From positions 1 through 53,685 of the forward strand of contig NZ_BMDZ01000038.1 of NCBI RefSeq assembly GCF_014636235.1: a stretch of DNA of 53,685 nucleotides, given 5' to 3'. Positions 17,161-26,006 of the stretch are shown here, one piece after another. The position numbers were made by a program, and so were the translations under genes. A model generated the notes under the pieces. That model worked only from the letters and a program-made list of their open reading frames with translations, made no database searches and was not told where the DNA came from. Numbering within the stretch: position 1 is the first letter of the stretch; each line of letters begins with the position of its first letter. This DNA is from Tistrella bauzanensis (GTDB taxonomy: Bacteria; Pseudomonadota; Alphaproteobacteria; Tistrellales; Tistrellaceae).

Positions 17161-18147
17161 TCAGACATAAGGGTCTTCGGACAGGAGATGGCCGCGCACA
17201 TAGGCGGCGATGCCATCTTCCAGTTCGGTCATCGGCGCGGTGAAGCCGGCCTGCCGCAGCCGGTCGATCTTCGCCTCGGTAAAGTACTGATATTTCTCGC
17301 GCAGATGGACCGGCATGTCGACGAACTCGATCGCCGGCGGCCGGTTCATCGCCGCATAGACCGCGCGGGCCATGTCGGCGAAGCTGCGCGCCTTGCCGGA
17401 CCCGACATTGAACAGACCGCTGGCGGCGGGAGTGTCGAGCAGCCACCGGACCACCGCCACGCAATCGCCGATCCAGACGAAATCGCGCAGTTGGCCGCCA
17501 TGCGGATAATCGGGCCGATGGCTGCGGAACAGCCGCGCCTCGCCGCCATCGCGGATCCGCTCGAACACCTGATGGGCGACGCTGCGCTGGCCGCCCTTGT
17601 GATATTCGTTCGGCCCATAGACGTTGAAGAACTTCAGCCCCGCCCACTGTGGCGGCAATGTCGCACCCCGGCGGGAAAGATCGACGATCCGGCGGTCGAC
17701 CATGTGCTTCGACCAGCCATAGGCATTGAGCGGCCGCAGCCGTGCGAGGGCCCCAGGCTCGGCGTCGTCGTCGAAACCCAGCGCGCCGTCGCCATAGGTG
17801 GCGGCGGATGAGGCATAGATCAGCCGCACACCATGGCGGGTGCACCAGCCGGTGAGGTCGAGGGTCAGGCGGATGTTGTTCTCGACGATCACATCGCTGT
17901 CACGTTCCTCGGTGGACGAGATCGCACCCATATGGATCACGGCCTCGATCGCATCGGCCCGCGCGTCGAGAAAGCTGAACAGGAGATCGGGCCGCACCAC
18001 GTCGGCCAGTCCGCGGCCGGCGATGTTGCGCCATTTATCGTCGGATCCGAGCGTGTCGACCACGACCAGGTCCGTCCGGCCATCGGCTTCCAGCCCGGCC
18101 AGGATGTTGGAACCGATGAACCCGGCTCCGCCGGTCACGACGATCAT
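17161..18147 (-). CDS. hldD: ADP-L-glycero-D-manno-heptose 6-epimerase
   Basis: The 328-residue extended SDR completes ADP-heptose synthesis. The NAD site is [11 protein letters not shown] at residues 4-14. The catalytic residues are in SSAATYG and NAYGWSKHMVD (Tyr-x-x-x-Lys, near 140), and the family-specific KFFNVYGPNEYHKG is near 170. ATG 18147 has aggag eight bases ahead. An ORF start 13 codons further upstream lacks this. hldD is separated from hldE/gmhA by the cupin and isomerase genes, and gmhB is absent here, so the phosphatase step must be elsewhere. Confidence 0.94.
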   Translation of the reverse strand: MIVVTGGAGFIGSNILAGLEADGRTDLVVVDTLGSDDKWRNIAGRGLADVVRPDLLFSFLDARADAIEAVIHMGAISSTEERDSDVIVENNIRLTLDLTGWCTRHGVRLIYASSAATYGDGALGFDDDAEPGALARLRPLNAYGWSKHMVDRRIVDLSRRGATLPPQWAGLKFFNVYGPNEYHKGGQRSVAHQVFERIRDGGEARLFRSHRPDYPHGGQLRDFVWIGDCVAVVRWLLDTPAASGLFNVGSGKARSFADMARAVYAAMNRPPAIEFVDMPVHLREKYQYFTEAKIDRLRQAGFTAPMTELEDGIAAYVRGHLLSEDPYV

Positions 18148-18495
18148 CTTCTGCTCCTGTTGTTCGACATGAAAGTCATTCCGCACATCGGCTGATACCC
18201 CCGGACTCTGCTGCGCAGGTTCAGATTGTTTCCGTCAAGGTCTGGAATCGGCTTCGCCATGCCTTACTTCTTGCTGCGACAAGCGGCGCTTTACCGCATC
18301 TGTTGCCATGATGCCAACCACGCCACCAATTCGTGCCATCCGTCGTTGTATACCAGATACCAGGGGTGGACAGAGTACGCATTGCAGCGCAGCATACCTA
18401 TTGCGTCACGGTATCGGGGTTGCCCGACGGCACCTGCGTGCCGTATAACTGTTAACGCTAGCACCTACCCCATGGGGAATATCGGAGATCATACC
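18148..18495. other. 348-bp divergent gap between hldD and the YjbE-like gene
   Basis: No gene could be supported here. The frame open from 18226 runs into the YjbE-like gene but its first part is Cys/His-rich and shows no ribosome site. The gap holds the sigma-70-like promoter described separately at 18420-18449 and presumably the hldD promoter on the other strand. Composition is AT-richer than adjacent genes. Confidence 0.6.
18420..18449 (+). promoter_or_regulatory. Sigma-70-like promoter of the YjbE-like gene
   Basis: TTGCCC (18420-18425) and TATAAC (18444-18449) are 18 bp apart, about 46 bp before the ATG at 18496. The match to consensus is good for this GC-rich genome. gttaac follows the -10 box at 18451-18456. 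Confidence 0.6.
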
Positions 18496-18756
18496 ATGAT
18501 CAAGACCATGATCAGCGCTCTCGCTGTCGTGCTCGCCCTGGCGGGCATGGCGAGCGTTGCCAGCGCCCAGACCCCGCCGCCTGCGTCGAGCAGCAATGAC
18601 GACGAAGCCGGCTACCTGTTCGACGACGAGCTCACCGGCCTGGCCGTCGGCGGCGGTGCCGCCGCGGCCGTGGCGATTGCAATCATCGCCTCGGACGACG
18701 ACGACAGCGGTTCGTCGACCTCGACCTCGACCTCGACCTCGACCAGCACCCGCTGA
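18496..18756 (+). CDS. YjbE-like small exported acidic/Ser-Thr-rich protein
   Basis: The 86-residue preprotein starts at ATG 18496 after ggagatcatacc. Residues 1-24 are a Sec signal peptide (ISALAVVLALAGMASVASA). The mature part is acidic (SSSNDDEAGYLFDDEL), then has one glycine/alanine-rich hydrophobic segment (AVGGGAAAAVAIAIIA), a DDDD cluster and a tail of alternating Ser-Thr encoded by a hexanucleotide repeat. E. coli YjbE, a short exported protein with a Thr-rich tail in the yjbEFGH exopolysaccharide operon, has the same layout. The yjbF homologue lies next door on the other strand, supporting the call. Exact role is unknown even in E. coli. Confidence 0.62.
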   Translation: MIKTMISALAVVLALAGMASVASAQTPPPASSSNDDEAGYLFDDELTGLAVGGGAAAAVAIAIIASDDDDSGSSTSTSTSTSTSTR

Positions 18757-18779
18757 TCGAACGTCTGTCGGCCGACAGG

Positions 18780-18812
18780 AAGGGCGGTCCCGGAAACGGG
18801 GCCGCCCTTTTT
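18780..18812 (+). terminator. Rho-independent terminator after the YjbE-like gene
   Basis: aagggcggtccc (18780-18791) pairs with ggggccgccctt (18798-18809), with one G-T wobble, around ggaaac; the T-run covers 18808-18812. It lies 24 bp after the stop codon. Confidence 0.85.
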
Positions 18813-18830
18813 GGTTGTGTGGGCGACTTT

Positions 18831-18886
18831 GGTTGCGTGGGAGTCAGGGGGTTGCGTGGGGGTCAGGGGGATGCGTGAGGTCAGGG
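18831..18886 (+). repeat. Three imperfect 18-19-bp direct repeats at the 3' end of yjbF
   Basis: ggttgcgtgggagtcaggg (18831-18849), ggttgcgtgggggtcaggg (18850-18868) and ggatgcgtgaggtcaggg (18869-18886) are consecutive. The last contains the yjbF stop (18881-18883, minus strand). The array lies between convergent genes. Confidence 0.85.
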
Positions 18887-19552
18887 AATGGGGGCGGAGC
18901 GCAGCAGAGTGATGTCCATATCGCCCATCTCGGGCGAGATATGCTGAATGCTGCGCCAGACGCGGGTGCTGTCCGGCTCGTACCAATAGCGGTTGGTATA
19001 CTGCCAGCGCATTGCCTCGACCGTGCAGGTCTCGTCATAGACCACGGTGTCGAAGCGGTACGGACCGATCTGCAACGGCTCCTGCCCCACCTCGGCCAGG
19101 CTGCAATCGGCGCGCGCACCATAGAGCCGGCGGTTCGGCAGGTCGAAGATCCGGACGTAAGGCCGCGCGCCCGCAGCCGCGGGCACGGGCGCCGAGGCCC
19201 CGTCCGGCAGGCCATCGATCCGCACGATGCGCAGGTTGTCGGGCAGGCCGACGGTGCGCACCAGCACGCCCTGCCGGGTATGGATTTCCGCACGGTCGGC
19301 CGCCCGCCAGATCAGCGTGCCGTCGCGGGTTCCGGCATAGGCCACCCGCGCCGAGCCCCTGCCGAAGCCGACCAGGATGGCCGCGACCGGCAGCTTGTCG
19401 ACATCGATTTCCTGGGCCGTTGGCGCCGATGGCGGAAAGAACACCGCGTTCAGCGTGTCGAAGGGCGCCGGAAGGTCGGTGGTGTCAGTGCAGGCGCCGA
19501 GCAGAAGGGCTGGCAGCAATATGGCGGTGAAACGGAAACGGGCGAATGTCAT
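18881..19552 (-). CDS. yjbF: YjbF/GfcB-family outer-membrane lipoprotein, exopolysaccharide locus
   Basis: The 223-residue protein has a lipoprotein signal: hydrophobic ILLPALLLGAC with the lipobox cysteine at about residue 19, then a linker of Thr, Asp and Pro. The mature part matches YjbF/GfcB proteins of group 4 capsule and yjb operons: a beta-rich domain with RTVGLPDNL in the middle and WRSIQHISPEMG near the end, where the family has its conserved W-SxQ-x-x-P-Y/E segment. ATG 19552 gives a normal signal peptide; the longer frame to 19642 does not. Related proteins are needed for polysaccharide secretion; here the companion YjbH-type gene lies far away at 36945. Confidence 0.8.
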   Translation of the reverse strand: MTFARFRFTAILLPALLLGACTDTTDLPAPFDTLNAVFFPPSAPTAQEIDVDKLPVAAILVGFGRGSARVAYAGTRDGTLIWRAADRAEIHTRQGVLVRTVGLPDNLRIVRIDGLPDGASAPVPAAAGARPYVRIFDLPNRRLYGARADCSLAEVGQEPLQIGPYRFDTVVYDETCTVEAMRWQYTNRYWYEPDSTRVWRSIQHISPEMGDMDITLLRSAPIP

Positions 19553-19657
19553 CGCGAATGCGGCCCCTTTGTCATCGGTCAGCCGGGCAAAGCTACAACA
19601 ATCGGCACGGCATTGCAGCAACCGGGCTGGCGCAAATAACACAAATAATGATCGTTA

Positions 19658-19670
19658 ATTAAAATAATAT
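19658..19670 (+). promoter_or_regulatory. AT-rich motif shared by both sulfate operons (cysD side)
   Basis: attaaaataatat occurs here, 130 bp before cysD, and in the same orientation relative to the gene at 25866-25878 (minus strand) before the sulfate-binding protein gene. It sits in an AT-rich island (19640-19672) rare in this genome. A regulator site for sulfur supply, such as a CysB-type site, or a shared promoter element is likely; identity of the protein is not visible. Confidence 0.5.
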
Positions 19671-19799
19671 CCGTTTAGTGTCTGGACAATCGGTGTGGAT
19701 CATGTTTTCTGTCGGCCATCGGCATCCTGAACCCAGCCCGCCTGCCCACTCATGCGCCAGTAAGGGCGCGCCAGCCAGGGCCTGAGGAGCGATTGATCC

Positions 19800-20603
19800 A
19801 TGGACCATCTCGACCGTCTTGAGGCGCAGAGCGTCTATATCCTGCGCGAGGCGTTCAACCGCATCGACAAGCTGGCAATGCTGTGGTCGATCGGCAAGGA
19901 CAGCAACGTCATGGTATGGCTGGCCCGCAAGGCCTTTTTCGGCCATGTGCCGTTTCCCGTGCTGCATGTCGATACATCATACAAGATCCCCGAGATGATC
20001 GAATTCCGCGACCGCATGGCAGCGGAATGGGGGTTGAACCTGATCGTCGGGCAGAACCGCGCGGCGCTGGATGCGGGCATGAACCACACGCGTGGCCGGG
20101 TGACATGCTGCTCGGCCCTGAAGACCGATGGTCTGAAGGCGCTGCTCGACACCCACGGCTTCACCGGAGTGATCGCCGGCATCCGCCGCGACGAGGAAGG
20201 CACCCGCGCCAAGGAACGGGTGTTCAGCCCGCGTGGCCAGGACAATGCCTGGAACGTCAAGGATCAGCCGCCGGAGTTCTGGGACCAATTCAAGACCGAA
20301 TTTCCGGCCGGAACCTCGGTGCGCATTCACCCGCTGCTCCATTGGACCGAGGTCGATATCTGGCGCTATATCCAGCGTGAGGAGATCCCGGTGGTCAGCC
20401 TGTATTTCGCGAACGGGCACGGCCAGCGCTATCGCTCGCTGGGCTGCGCGCCGTGCACGCTGCCAATCACCAGCCGGGCCGCCACTGTCGCCGAGATCGT
20501 GACCGAGCTTGAGGGCAGCCGCACGTCCGAACGCGCCGGTCGCGCTCAGGACAAGGAATCCGAAGATGCCTTCGAGCGCCTGCGCGCCGAAGGCTATATG
20601 TGA
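19800..20603 (+). CDS. cysD: Sulfate adenylyltransferase subunit 2
   Basis: The 267-residue cytoplasmic enzyme is an adenine-nucleotide alpha hydrolase that forms APS from ATP and sulfate with CysN. The PP-loop [17 protein letters not shown] is near residue 30, [12 protein letters not shown] near 58, [19 protein letters not shown] near 127 and the terminal SLGCAPCT near 214. Length equals that of other CysD proteins. ATG 19800 is followed 22 bp after the stop by cysNC, so the two are one operon. The AT-rich motif upstream suggests sulfur-responsive control. Confidence 0.97.
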   Translation: MDHLDRLEAQSVYILREAFNRIDKLAMLWSIGKDSNVMVWLARKAFFGHVPFPVLHVDTSYKIPEMIEFRDRMAAEWGLNLIVGQNRAALDAGMNHTRGRVTCCSALKTDGLKALLDTHGFTGVIAGIRRDEEGTRAKERVFSPRGQDNAWNVKDQPPEFWDQFKTEFPAGTSVRIHPLLHWTEVDIWRYIQREEIPVVSLYFANGHGQRYRSLGCAPCTLPITSRAATVAEIVTELEGSRTSERAGRAQDKESEDAFERLRAEGYM

Positions 20604-20625
20604 TCCGGGACGGGATGTTTTCACG

Positions 20626-22581
20626 ATGACTGCACAGACTGCTCCGATCCAGGACCAGATCGCCGCCCCCGACCCGTCATCCGCATCCGATACGGCCGCC
20701 GTCGAACGCGCGCTGATGCGGATCGTGATCGTCGGCCATGTCGATCATGGCAAGTCGACCCTGGTCGGCCGCCTGCTGAATGACAGCGGTTCGCTGCCCG
20801 AGGGGCGGGTCGAGTCGATCCGCGCGATGAGCGAACGCCGTGGCATGCCGTTCGAATGGTCGTTCGTGATGGACGCGCTGAAGGCCGAGCGCGACCAGGG
20901 CATCACCATCGATTCAGCCCAGATCTGGTTCAAATCGGCGCGGCGCGACTATGTGATCATCGATGCGCCGGGCCATAAGGAATTCCTGAAGAACATGATC
21001 ACCGGTGCCGCCGCCGCCGAAGCGGCCGTGCTGGTGATCGATGCCGCCGAAGGTGTGCGCGAACAATCGCGCCGCCATGGCTATCTGCTGCATCTTCTGG
21101 GTCTGCGGCAGATCGCCGTGGTGGTCAACAAGATGGATCTGGTTGGCTTCGATCAGGCCCGCTATGACGCGGTGGTCGCCGAATACAGCGCCTATCTGTC
21201 TGGTATCGGCGTGACCGCGACCCATTTCGTGCCGGTGGCGGCGCGCGAGGGCGGCAATATCGTCGACCGCGCCACCGATACGATGCCGTGGTATGACGGG
21301 CCGACGGTGATCGGCGCGCTGGACGGTTTCACGCCCGCCCCGGTGCTGGACGATCGCGCACTGCGCCTGCCGGTGCAGGATGTCTATAAATTCGACGAGC
21401 GCCGGATCATCGCCGGCCGGATCGAAAGCGGCCGTCTGGCGGTGGGCGATACGGTGATGGTATCGCCATCCAACAAGACCGTGCGGGTGCGGAGCATCGA
21501 GCATTGGGGGCGCGGTACGCAGCCGGTGGTGGCCGGCACCGGCCGCAGCGTCGGCATCACCTTCGACGACCAGATCTTCATCGAGCGCGGCGACGTGATC
21601 AGCCATGTGGACCAGCCGCCGGTGCTGACCGACGTGTTCCGGGCCCGGCTGTTCTGGCTGGGCCGGACGCCGCTCGCGGTGGGCAGCAGCTATGTGATGA
21701 AGCTTGCCACCCGCCAGGTCCGGGTGACGGTGGACCGGATCGAGAAGGTCATCGATGCCGGCAGCCTGTCGGGCGCCGATGATGGCACGGTCCCGGTGCA
21801 GGTGGAGCGCAATGCGGTTGCCGAGGTGGTGCTGCGGTCGCGCGGCCTGCTGGCGCTGGATGCCTTCAACCAGTTGCCGAACACCGGTCGCTTCGTTCTG
21901 ATCGAGGATTACGACACGGTCGGTGGCGGCATCATCTCGATGGACGGCTATCCGGACCAGCGCGATGCCGTGACCCGCAAATCCACCAACATCACGGCGG
22001 TGGAACATCGGGTGACGCCCGATGCCCGCGCGCGCCGCAATGGTCATACCGGTGGCGTGCTGTGGCTGACCGGTCTGTCGGGGGCGGGCAAGTCGACGCT
22101 GGCGATCGAGTTGGAACAGCGGCTGTTCGCCAAGGGCTATCAGGTCTTCGTGCTGGATGGCGACAATGTCCGCCATGGGCTGAACGCCAATCTGGGCTTC
22201 AGCCCCGAGGACCGCACCGAGAATATCCGCCGGGTCGGCGAGGTCGCGGCCTTGTTCGCCGAAGCCGGATTCCTGGTGGTCACCGCCTTCATCTCACCCT
22301 ATCGCGCCGACCGCGACCGGGCGCGTGTCGCCGCCGGCGCCGGTTTCCATGAAGTGCATATCCGCGCGGGGCTGGATGTCTGCGAGGGCCGCGACCCGAA
22401 GGGGCTATATGCCAAGGCGCGGCGCGGCGAGATCCGCGACTTCACCGGCATTGATGCGCCTTATGAGGCGCCGGAGGCGCCTGAGCTGACGGTCGATACC
22501 GGCGCGCTCGGAATCGATGACGCGGTGCAACTGGTGATGAGCTATATCGAGCGGACCTTCGCGATCAGCCGGGTGCTCTGA
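20626..22581 (+). CDS. cysNC: Bifunctional sulfate adenylyltransferase subunit 1 / adenylylsulfate kinase
   Basis: The 651-residue fusion starts at ATG 20626. Residues 30-445 are the CysN GTPase, with GHVDHGKST near 38, DAPGHKEF near 116 and NKMDL near 169, followed by two beta-barrel domains. Residues 460-650 are the CysC APS kinase, with Walker [10 protein letters not shown] near 488, [10 protein letters not shown] near 515 and [13 protein letters not shown] near 560. CysN stimulates APS formation by CysD through GTP hydrolysis, and CysC phosphorylates APS to PAPS. PAPS feeds cysteine synthesis and, in some bacteria, sulfation of polysaccharides; no sulfotransferase gene is present in the window. 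Confidence 0.97.
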   Translation: MTAQTAPIQDQIAAPDPSSASDTAAVERALMRIVIVGHVDHGKSTLVGRLLNDSGSLPEGRVESIRAMSERRGMPFEWSFVMDALKAERDQGITIDSAQIWFKSARRDYVIIDAPGHKEFLKNMITGAAAAEAAVLVIDAAEGVREQSRRHGYLLHLLGLRQIAVVVNKMDLVGFDQARYDAVVAEYSAYLSGIGVTATHFVPVAAREGGNIVDRATDTMPWYDGPTVIGALDGFTPAPVLDDRALRLPVQDVYKFDERRIIAGRIESGRLAVGDTVMVSPSNKTVRVRSIEHWGRGTQPVVAGTGRSVGITFDDQIFIERGDVISHVDQPPVLTDVFRARLFWLGRTPLAVGSSYVMKLATRQVRVTVDRIEKVIDAGSLSGADDGTVPVQVERNAVAEVVLRSRGLLALDAFNQLPNTGRFVLIEDYDTVGGGIISMDGYPDQRDAVTRKSTNITAVEHRVTPDARARRNGHTGGVLWLTGLSGAGKSTLAIELEQRLFAKGYQVFVLDGDNVRHGLNANLGFSPEDRTENIRRVGEVAALFAEAGFLVVTAFISPYRADRDRARVAAGAGFHEVHIRAGLDVCEGRDPKGLYAKARRGEIRDFTGIDAPYEAPEAPELTVDTGALGIDDAVQLVMSYIERTFAISRVL

Positions 22582-22617
22582 GACGATCAGACAGCCCTGG
22601 CATGGTCGCCATGGCGA

Positions 22618-22651
22618 TGCCCCGGCCGGTTCGCAGGCCGGGGCATTTTTT
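22618..22651 (+). terminator. Rho-independent terminator after cysNC
   Basis: tgccccggcc (22618-22627) pairs with ggccggggca (22636-22645) around ggttcgca, followed by six T (22646-22651), 37 bp after the cysNC stop. Confidence 0.95.
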
Positions 22652-22761
22652 GTTCGCCCGCCTTGGAACCGTCGCGGCAGACATGCGTTCGCCCGACAGA
22701 GCCGGAGGCGATGAGCGCCGCGGGCCAAACCACCAACAGCACAGGAAGGAGATCTCGAATT

Positions 22762-22866
22762 ATGCGAAATCTCATATCGACCTTTGTTGCCGCGATATCT
22801 GCTTTCACCGTGGTGGTTGTGCCGATCTGCTCGACCGCCGCGAGGTCGAAGCCAGTTCGGCGGTGA
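22762..22866 (+). CDS. Possible 34-residue membrane/exported peptide
   Basis: ATG 22762 is preceded by aggaaggag, one of the best ribosome sites in the window. The product has a basic start and one hydrophobic stretch (LISTFVAAISAFTVVVVPI), then a short basic end. It lies alone after the cysNC terminator and before convergent cysW. It may be a real small membrane peptide or the start of a frameshifted gene: a second frame continues to 22889 and ends SSAVILTNNRV. Nothing recognisable as a family. Confidence 0.35.
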   Translation: MRNLISTFVAAISAFTVVVVPICSTAARSKPVRR

Positions 22867-22922
22867 TCCTGACCAACAACCGGGTCTGACCCGCGCCACC
22901 TCCGACTCCGACGGCAATCCTG

Positions 22923-22953
22923 CCGCCCGCACGGGGTCATGGCCGTGCGGGCG
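22923..22953. terminator. Strong GC hairpin before the 3' end of cysW
   Basis: ccgcccgcacgg (22923-22934) pairs perfectly with ccgtgcgggcgg (22942-22953), seven-base loop. There is no T-run on either strand; position between convergent units suggests transcript-end protection or termination. Confidence 0.5.
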
Positions 22954-22971
22954 GTGCCGTTGCGGCATTCG

Positions 22972-23817
22972 TCAGGCGCCAGCGCGGCCGTGCGCCAGCA
23001 GGGTTTTGGCGATCAGTGTCACGAGTGCCAGCACCGCAAGCAGCGAGGCGACCGCGAAGGCGCCGACATAGTCATACTCGTTGTACAGAATTTCGACATG
23101 CAGAGGCATGGTATTGGTGAGGCCGCGGATATGTCCGGACACCACCGATACCGCGCCGAATTCCCCCATCGCACGCGCATTGCACAACAGAACGCCGGCC
23201 AGCAGGCCGTTGCGGACATTGGGCAGGGTCACCCGGCGCATGATGGTGAACCAGCCCGCCCCCAGAGTGAGCGCCGCTTCCTCCTCGTCGGGGCCCTGGG
23301 CCAGCATCAGCGGGATCAGTTCGCGGGCCACGAAGGGGAAGGTCACGAAGATCGTGGCCAGCACCAGCCCGGGGACCGCGAAGATGATCTTCAGGCCGTG
23401 ATCTGCGGCCCAGGGGCCAAGCCAGCCATGGGCGCCGAACAGCAGCACCCAGACCAGCCCCGAGATGACCGGCGACACCGAGAAGGGCAGGTCGATCAGC
23501 GACATCAGCAGGCTGCGGCCAGGAAAGCGGAAACGGGTGATGGCCCAGGCCGCGGCGATACCAAAGACGAGATTGGCCGGTACGGCAATGGCCGCGACGA
23601 GCAGCGTCAGACGGATGGCCGCCAAGGCGTCGGGTTCGCGCAGCGCCTCCAGAAACGGCATGGCGCCTTTCGCCAGGGCCTGCGCAAAAACGCTGATCAG
23701 CGGCAAGACCAGGAACAGTGCCAGGATGAGCAGGCCGGTTATGGTCAGCGCCACGCGGGCCGCGGGAGACTCGGTGATGCGGACGCCGGGATGGGGGGAT
23801 GATCGGAAAAGGGCCAT
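22972..23817 (-). CDS. cysW: Sulfate/thiosulfate ABC transporter permease CysW
   Basis: The 281-residue inner-membrane permease has six hydrophobic helices with the BPD_transp_1 loop ([22 protein letters not shown] near 205, key part AALTLGAGW). CysW-type sequences [13 protein letters not shown] near 225 and [15 protein letters not shown] near 250 are present. It pairs with CysT encoded six bp upstream on the same strand. No CysA ATPase gene follows; the next gene is convergent. Confidence 0.93.
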   Translation of the reverse strand: MALFRSSPHPGVRITESPAARVALTITGLLILALFLVLPLISVFAQALAKGAMPFLEALREPDALAAIRLTLLVAAIAVPANLVFGIAAAWAITRFRFPGRSLLMSLIDLPFSVSPVISGLVWVLLFGAHGWLGPWAADHGLKIIFAVPGLVLATIFVTFPFVARELIPLMLAQGPDEEEAALTLGAGWFTIMRRVTLPNVRNGLLAGVLLCNARAMGEFGAVSVVSGHIRGLTNTMPLHVEILYNEYDYVGAFAVASLLAVLALVTLIAKTLLAHGRAGA

Positions 23818-23823
23818 GGGGTT

Positions 23824-24708
23824 CTACCTTTCCATGGCGTTGCGGCGGCGCGCGTCCAGGCCGTTCACCAGCAGCAGCAGAATGAACGAGGCGACCAGCA
23901 TCACGGCCGCAATCGCACTGGCGCCAGCATAATCATATTGTTCCAGGCTGATGACGATCAGCAAGGGGGCGATCTCGCTGATGCCGGGCATGTTGCCGGC
24001 GATGAAAATCACGGAGCCGTATTCACCGACGCCACGCGCGAATGCCAGGGCGAACCCCGCGCTGATCGCCGGCGCCAGGACCGGCATGATCACCCGCCGC
24101 AGTGTCTGCCAGCGCCCGGCGCCCAGCGATGCCGCCGCCTCTTCAATCTCGCGATCCAGATCTTCGAGCACGGGCTGGATGGTGCGGACCACGAAGGGCA
24201 GGCCGATGAACACCATGGCGACGATCACGCCTGCGGGTGTGAAGGCGATATGCAGGCCGAGCGCCGCCAATGGCGCGCCGATCCATCCGTTTGGTGCCGT
24301 GAGCGCGGTGAGTGCAATGCCGGCGACGGCGGTCGGCAGCGCGAAAGGCAGGTCGACGATGGCATCGGCCAGCCGTTTGCCAGGAAAGTCATAGCGCACC
24401 AGCACCCAGGCGACCACGAGCCCCAGAAGGCTCGATATCATCGCCGCGGCCAGCGATCCGCCGAAGCTGAGCCGATAGGCCGCGAGCGCACGGCCCGAGA
24501 AGGCGCGCGCGGCGATCTCGTCGAGGCTGAGTCCCGCCGCCCGCAGAAAGACTGCGGACAGCGGGATCAGAATGATCGCCGACAGCCAGAACACCGTCAG
24601 GCCGAGTGCCGGCCCGAAGCCCGGCAGCGGCCCGGCCTGGCTGCGTGATGCGGACCGGTTCTGCGGTGTGGGCCGGTTGGGCGGACCGATTTTGCGCATC
24701 AGGATCAT
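23824..24708 (-). CDS. cysT: Sulfate/thiosulfate ABC transporter permease CysT (CysU)
   Basis: The 294-residue inner-membrane permease carries six helices and CysT signatures: [17 protein letters not shown] near 130, [18 protein letters not shown] near 180, [16 protein letters not shown] near 208 and [15 protein letters not shown] near 240. Its ATG (24708) overlaps the stop of the binding-protein gene (ATGA), so translation is coupled. An alternative ATG at 24699 is possible. A proline-rich N-terminal tail of about 30 residues precedes helix 1. Confidence 0.94.
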   Translation of the reverse strand: MILMRKIGPPNRPTPQNRSASRSQAGPLPGFGPALGLTVFWLSAIILIPLSAVFLRAAGLSLDEIAARAFSGRALAAYRLSFGGSLAAAMISSLLGLVVAWVLVRYDFPGKRLADAIVDLPFALPTAVAGIALTALTAPNGWIGAPLAALGLHIAFTPAGVIVAMVFIGLPFVVRTIQPVLEDLDREIEEAAASLGAGRWQTLRRVIMPVLAPAISAGFALAFARGVGEYGSVIFIAGNMPGISEIAPLLIVISLEQYDYAGASAIAAVMLVASFILLLLVNGLDARRRNAMER

Positions 24709-25772
24709 TTCCCGGTGACGATCTGGTCGAAGATGCCGCCATCGTTGAAATGCTCGGCCTGAGCCTTGCGCCAGCCGCCGAACACATCGTCGATCGTCAC
24801 CAGCCGGATATCGGGATAGCGGTCGGCATGGCGGCCGGCGACGGTGGCGTCGCGGGGCCGGTAATAGTGCCGGGCAGCAAGTTCCTGCCCCTCAGGCGTG
24901 TAGAGAAATCTGAGATAGGCCTCGGCTACGGCACGCGTGCCATGGGCATCGACCACTTTGTCGACCACCGCAACCGGCGGCTCCGCCAGAATCGACAGCG
25001 ACGGCACGACGATGTCGAAGGCATCGGGGCCCAGTTCGTTCACGGCCAGCAGGGCCTCGTTCTCCCAGGCAAGCAGCACGTCTCCGATACCGCGCTGCAC
25101 GAAGGTGGTGGTGGACCCGCGCGCGCCGCTGTCGAGGACCGGCACGTTGGCGAACAGCGCCTGTACGAAGGCCTTGGCGCCGGCCGCATCCTTGCCCTGA
25201 TCGAGCGCATAGGCCCAGGCAGCCAGGTAGTTCCAGCGCGCGCCGCCCGAGGTCTTCGGATTGGGTGTGATCACCTGAAGGCCGGGCCTGACCAGATCGT
25301 TCCAGTCCCGGACCGCCTTTGGATTGCCCTTGCGGACGAGGAATACGATCGTCGAGGTGTAAGGCGCGCTGTTGTCGGGCAGGGCCGACTGCCAGTCCGC
25401 CTTCAGAGCGCCGCTATGGTCGGCGATGGCGTCGATGTCATAGGCCAGCGCCAGGGTGACGACATCCGCTTCCAGCCCGTCGATGACGCTGCGTGCCTGC
25501 TTGCCCGATCCACCATGGCTCTGGCGGATGGTCAGCGTGTCGCCCGTCTGCTGTTTCCAGACGGCAGCGAACCGGGCGTTGACGTCCTTGTACAATTCAC
25601 GGGTCGGGTCGTAACTCACGTTCAGCAGGGTGACCTCGGCCGCGGATGCGGGCGTGATGATCGCGGTCGGAGCCGATACGAGGGCCGACAAGGCCAGGGC
25701 GCCGAGCAGCCTGGCTGGCGACGGGGCAAAGCGGCGCCAATGGGTGGCGATGACGGAAACCGTTGCAGGCAT
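24705..25772 (-). CDS. sbp: Sulfate-binding periplasmic protein
   Basis: The 355-residue protein starts at ATG 25772 with agagagg ahead. Residues 1-44 are a long Sec signal ([18 protein letters not shown], cleavage near ASA-AE). The mature chain begins [18 protein letters not shown], typical of Sbp/CysP. Family segments include [17 protein letters not shown] near 95, [10 protein letters not shown] near 120, [18 protein letters not shown] near 185 and [10 protein letters not shown] near 245. Sbp and CysP cannot be told apart safely by eye. It is first in the operon with cysT and cysW. Confidence 0.94.
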   Translation of the reverse strand: MPATVSVIATHWRRFAPSPARLLGALALSALVSAPTAIITPASAAEVTLLNVSYDPTRELYKDVNARFAAVWKQQTGDTLTIRQSHGGSGKQARSVIDGLEADVVTLALAYDIDAIADHSGALKADWQSALPDNSAPYTSTIVFLVRKGNPKAVRDWNDLVRPGLQVITPNPKTSGGARWNYLAAWAYALDQGKDAAGAKAFVQALFANVPVLDSGARGSTTTFVQRGIGDVLLAWENEALLAVNELGPDAFDIVVPSLSILAEPPVAVVDKVVDAHGTRAVAEAYLRFLYTPEGQELAARHYYRPRDATVAGRHADRYPDIRLVTIDDVFGGWRKAQAEHFNDGGIFDQIVTGK

Positions 25773-25865
25773 GGAAGAACCTCTCTGGGTCATGCAGGGC
25801 AGAAACCGCAACCGTCAAATTTTGTGTTCTTTCCATCATGAAGACCCAAATTTTTATGTGAATCA

Positions 25866-25878
25866 ATATTATTTTAAT
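25866..25878 (-). promoter_or_regulatory. AT-rich motif shared by both sulfate operons (sbp side)
   Basis: On the minus strand this reads attaaaataatat, identical to 19658-19670, about 94 bp before the sbp ATG. It is the core of a 120-bp AT-rich island (25815-25930) that must hold the operon promoter. Confidence 0.5.
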
Positions 25879-25932
25879 AAATAAAAGGTGAAATTTTATT
25901 TCATACAACATATTAATGTATTTTTTGCTCAA

Positions 25933-25972
25933 AGAAATGCCGCCCAACCGACGAATCGGGGGCGGCATTTCT
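25933..25972 (-). terminator. Hairpin terminator of the rmlB operon
   Basis: agaaatgccgccc (25933-25945) pairs with gggcggcatttct (25960-25972). It lies 34 bp past the rmlB stop on the minus strand; tttctttg follows the stem in that direction. It separates the sugar operon from the cys promoter region. Confidence 0.7.
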
Positions 25973-26006
25973 GCTGTCGGTCGGGTTATCCGCCCTTCGC
26001 GCCAGA

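Noticed and set aside
25597-25968. Minus-strand frame starting in the AT-rich island upstream of sbp
   Set aside because: Composition reflects AT-rich regulatory DNA; it overlaps the sbp signal region in another frame and shows no ribosome site.
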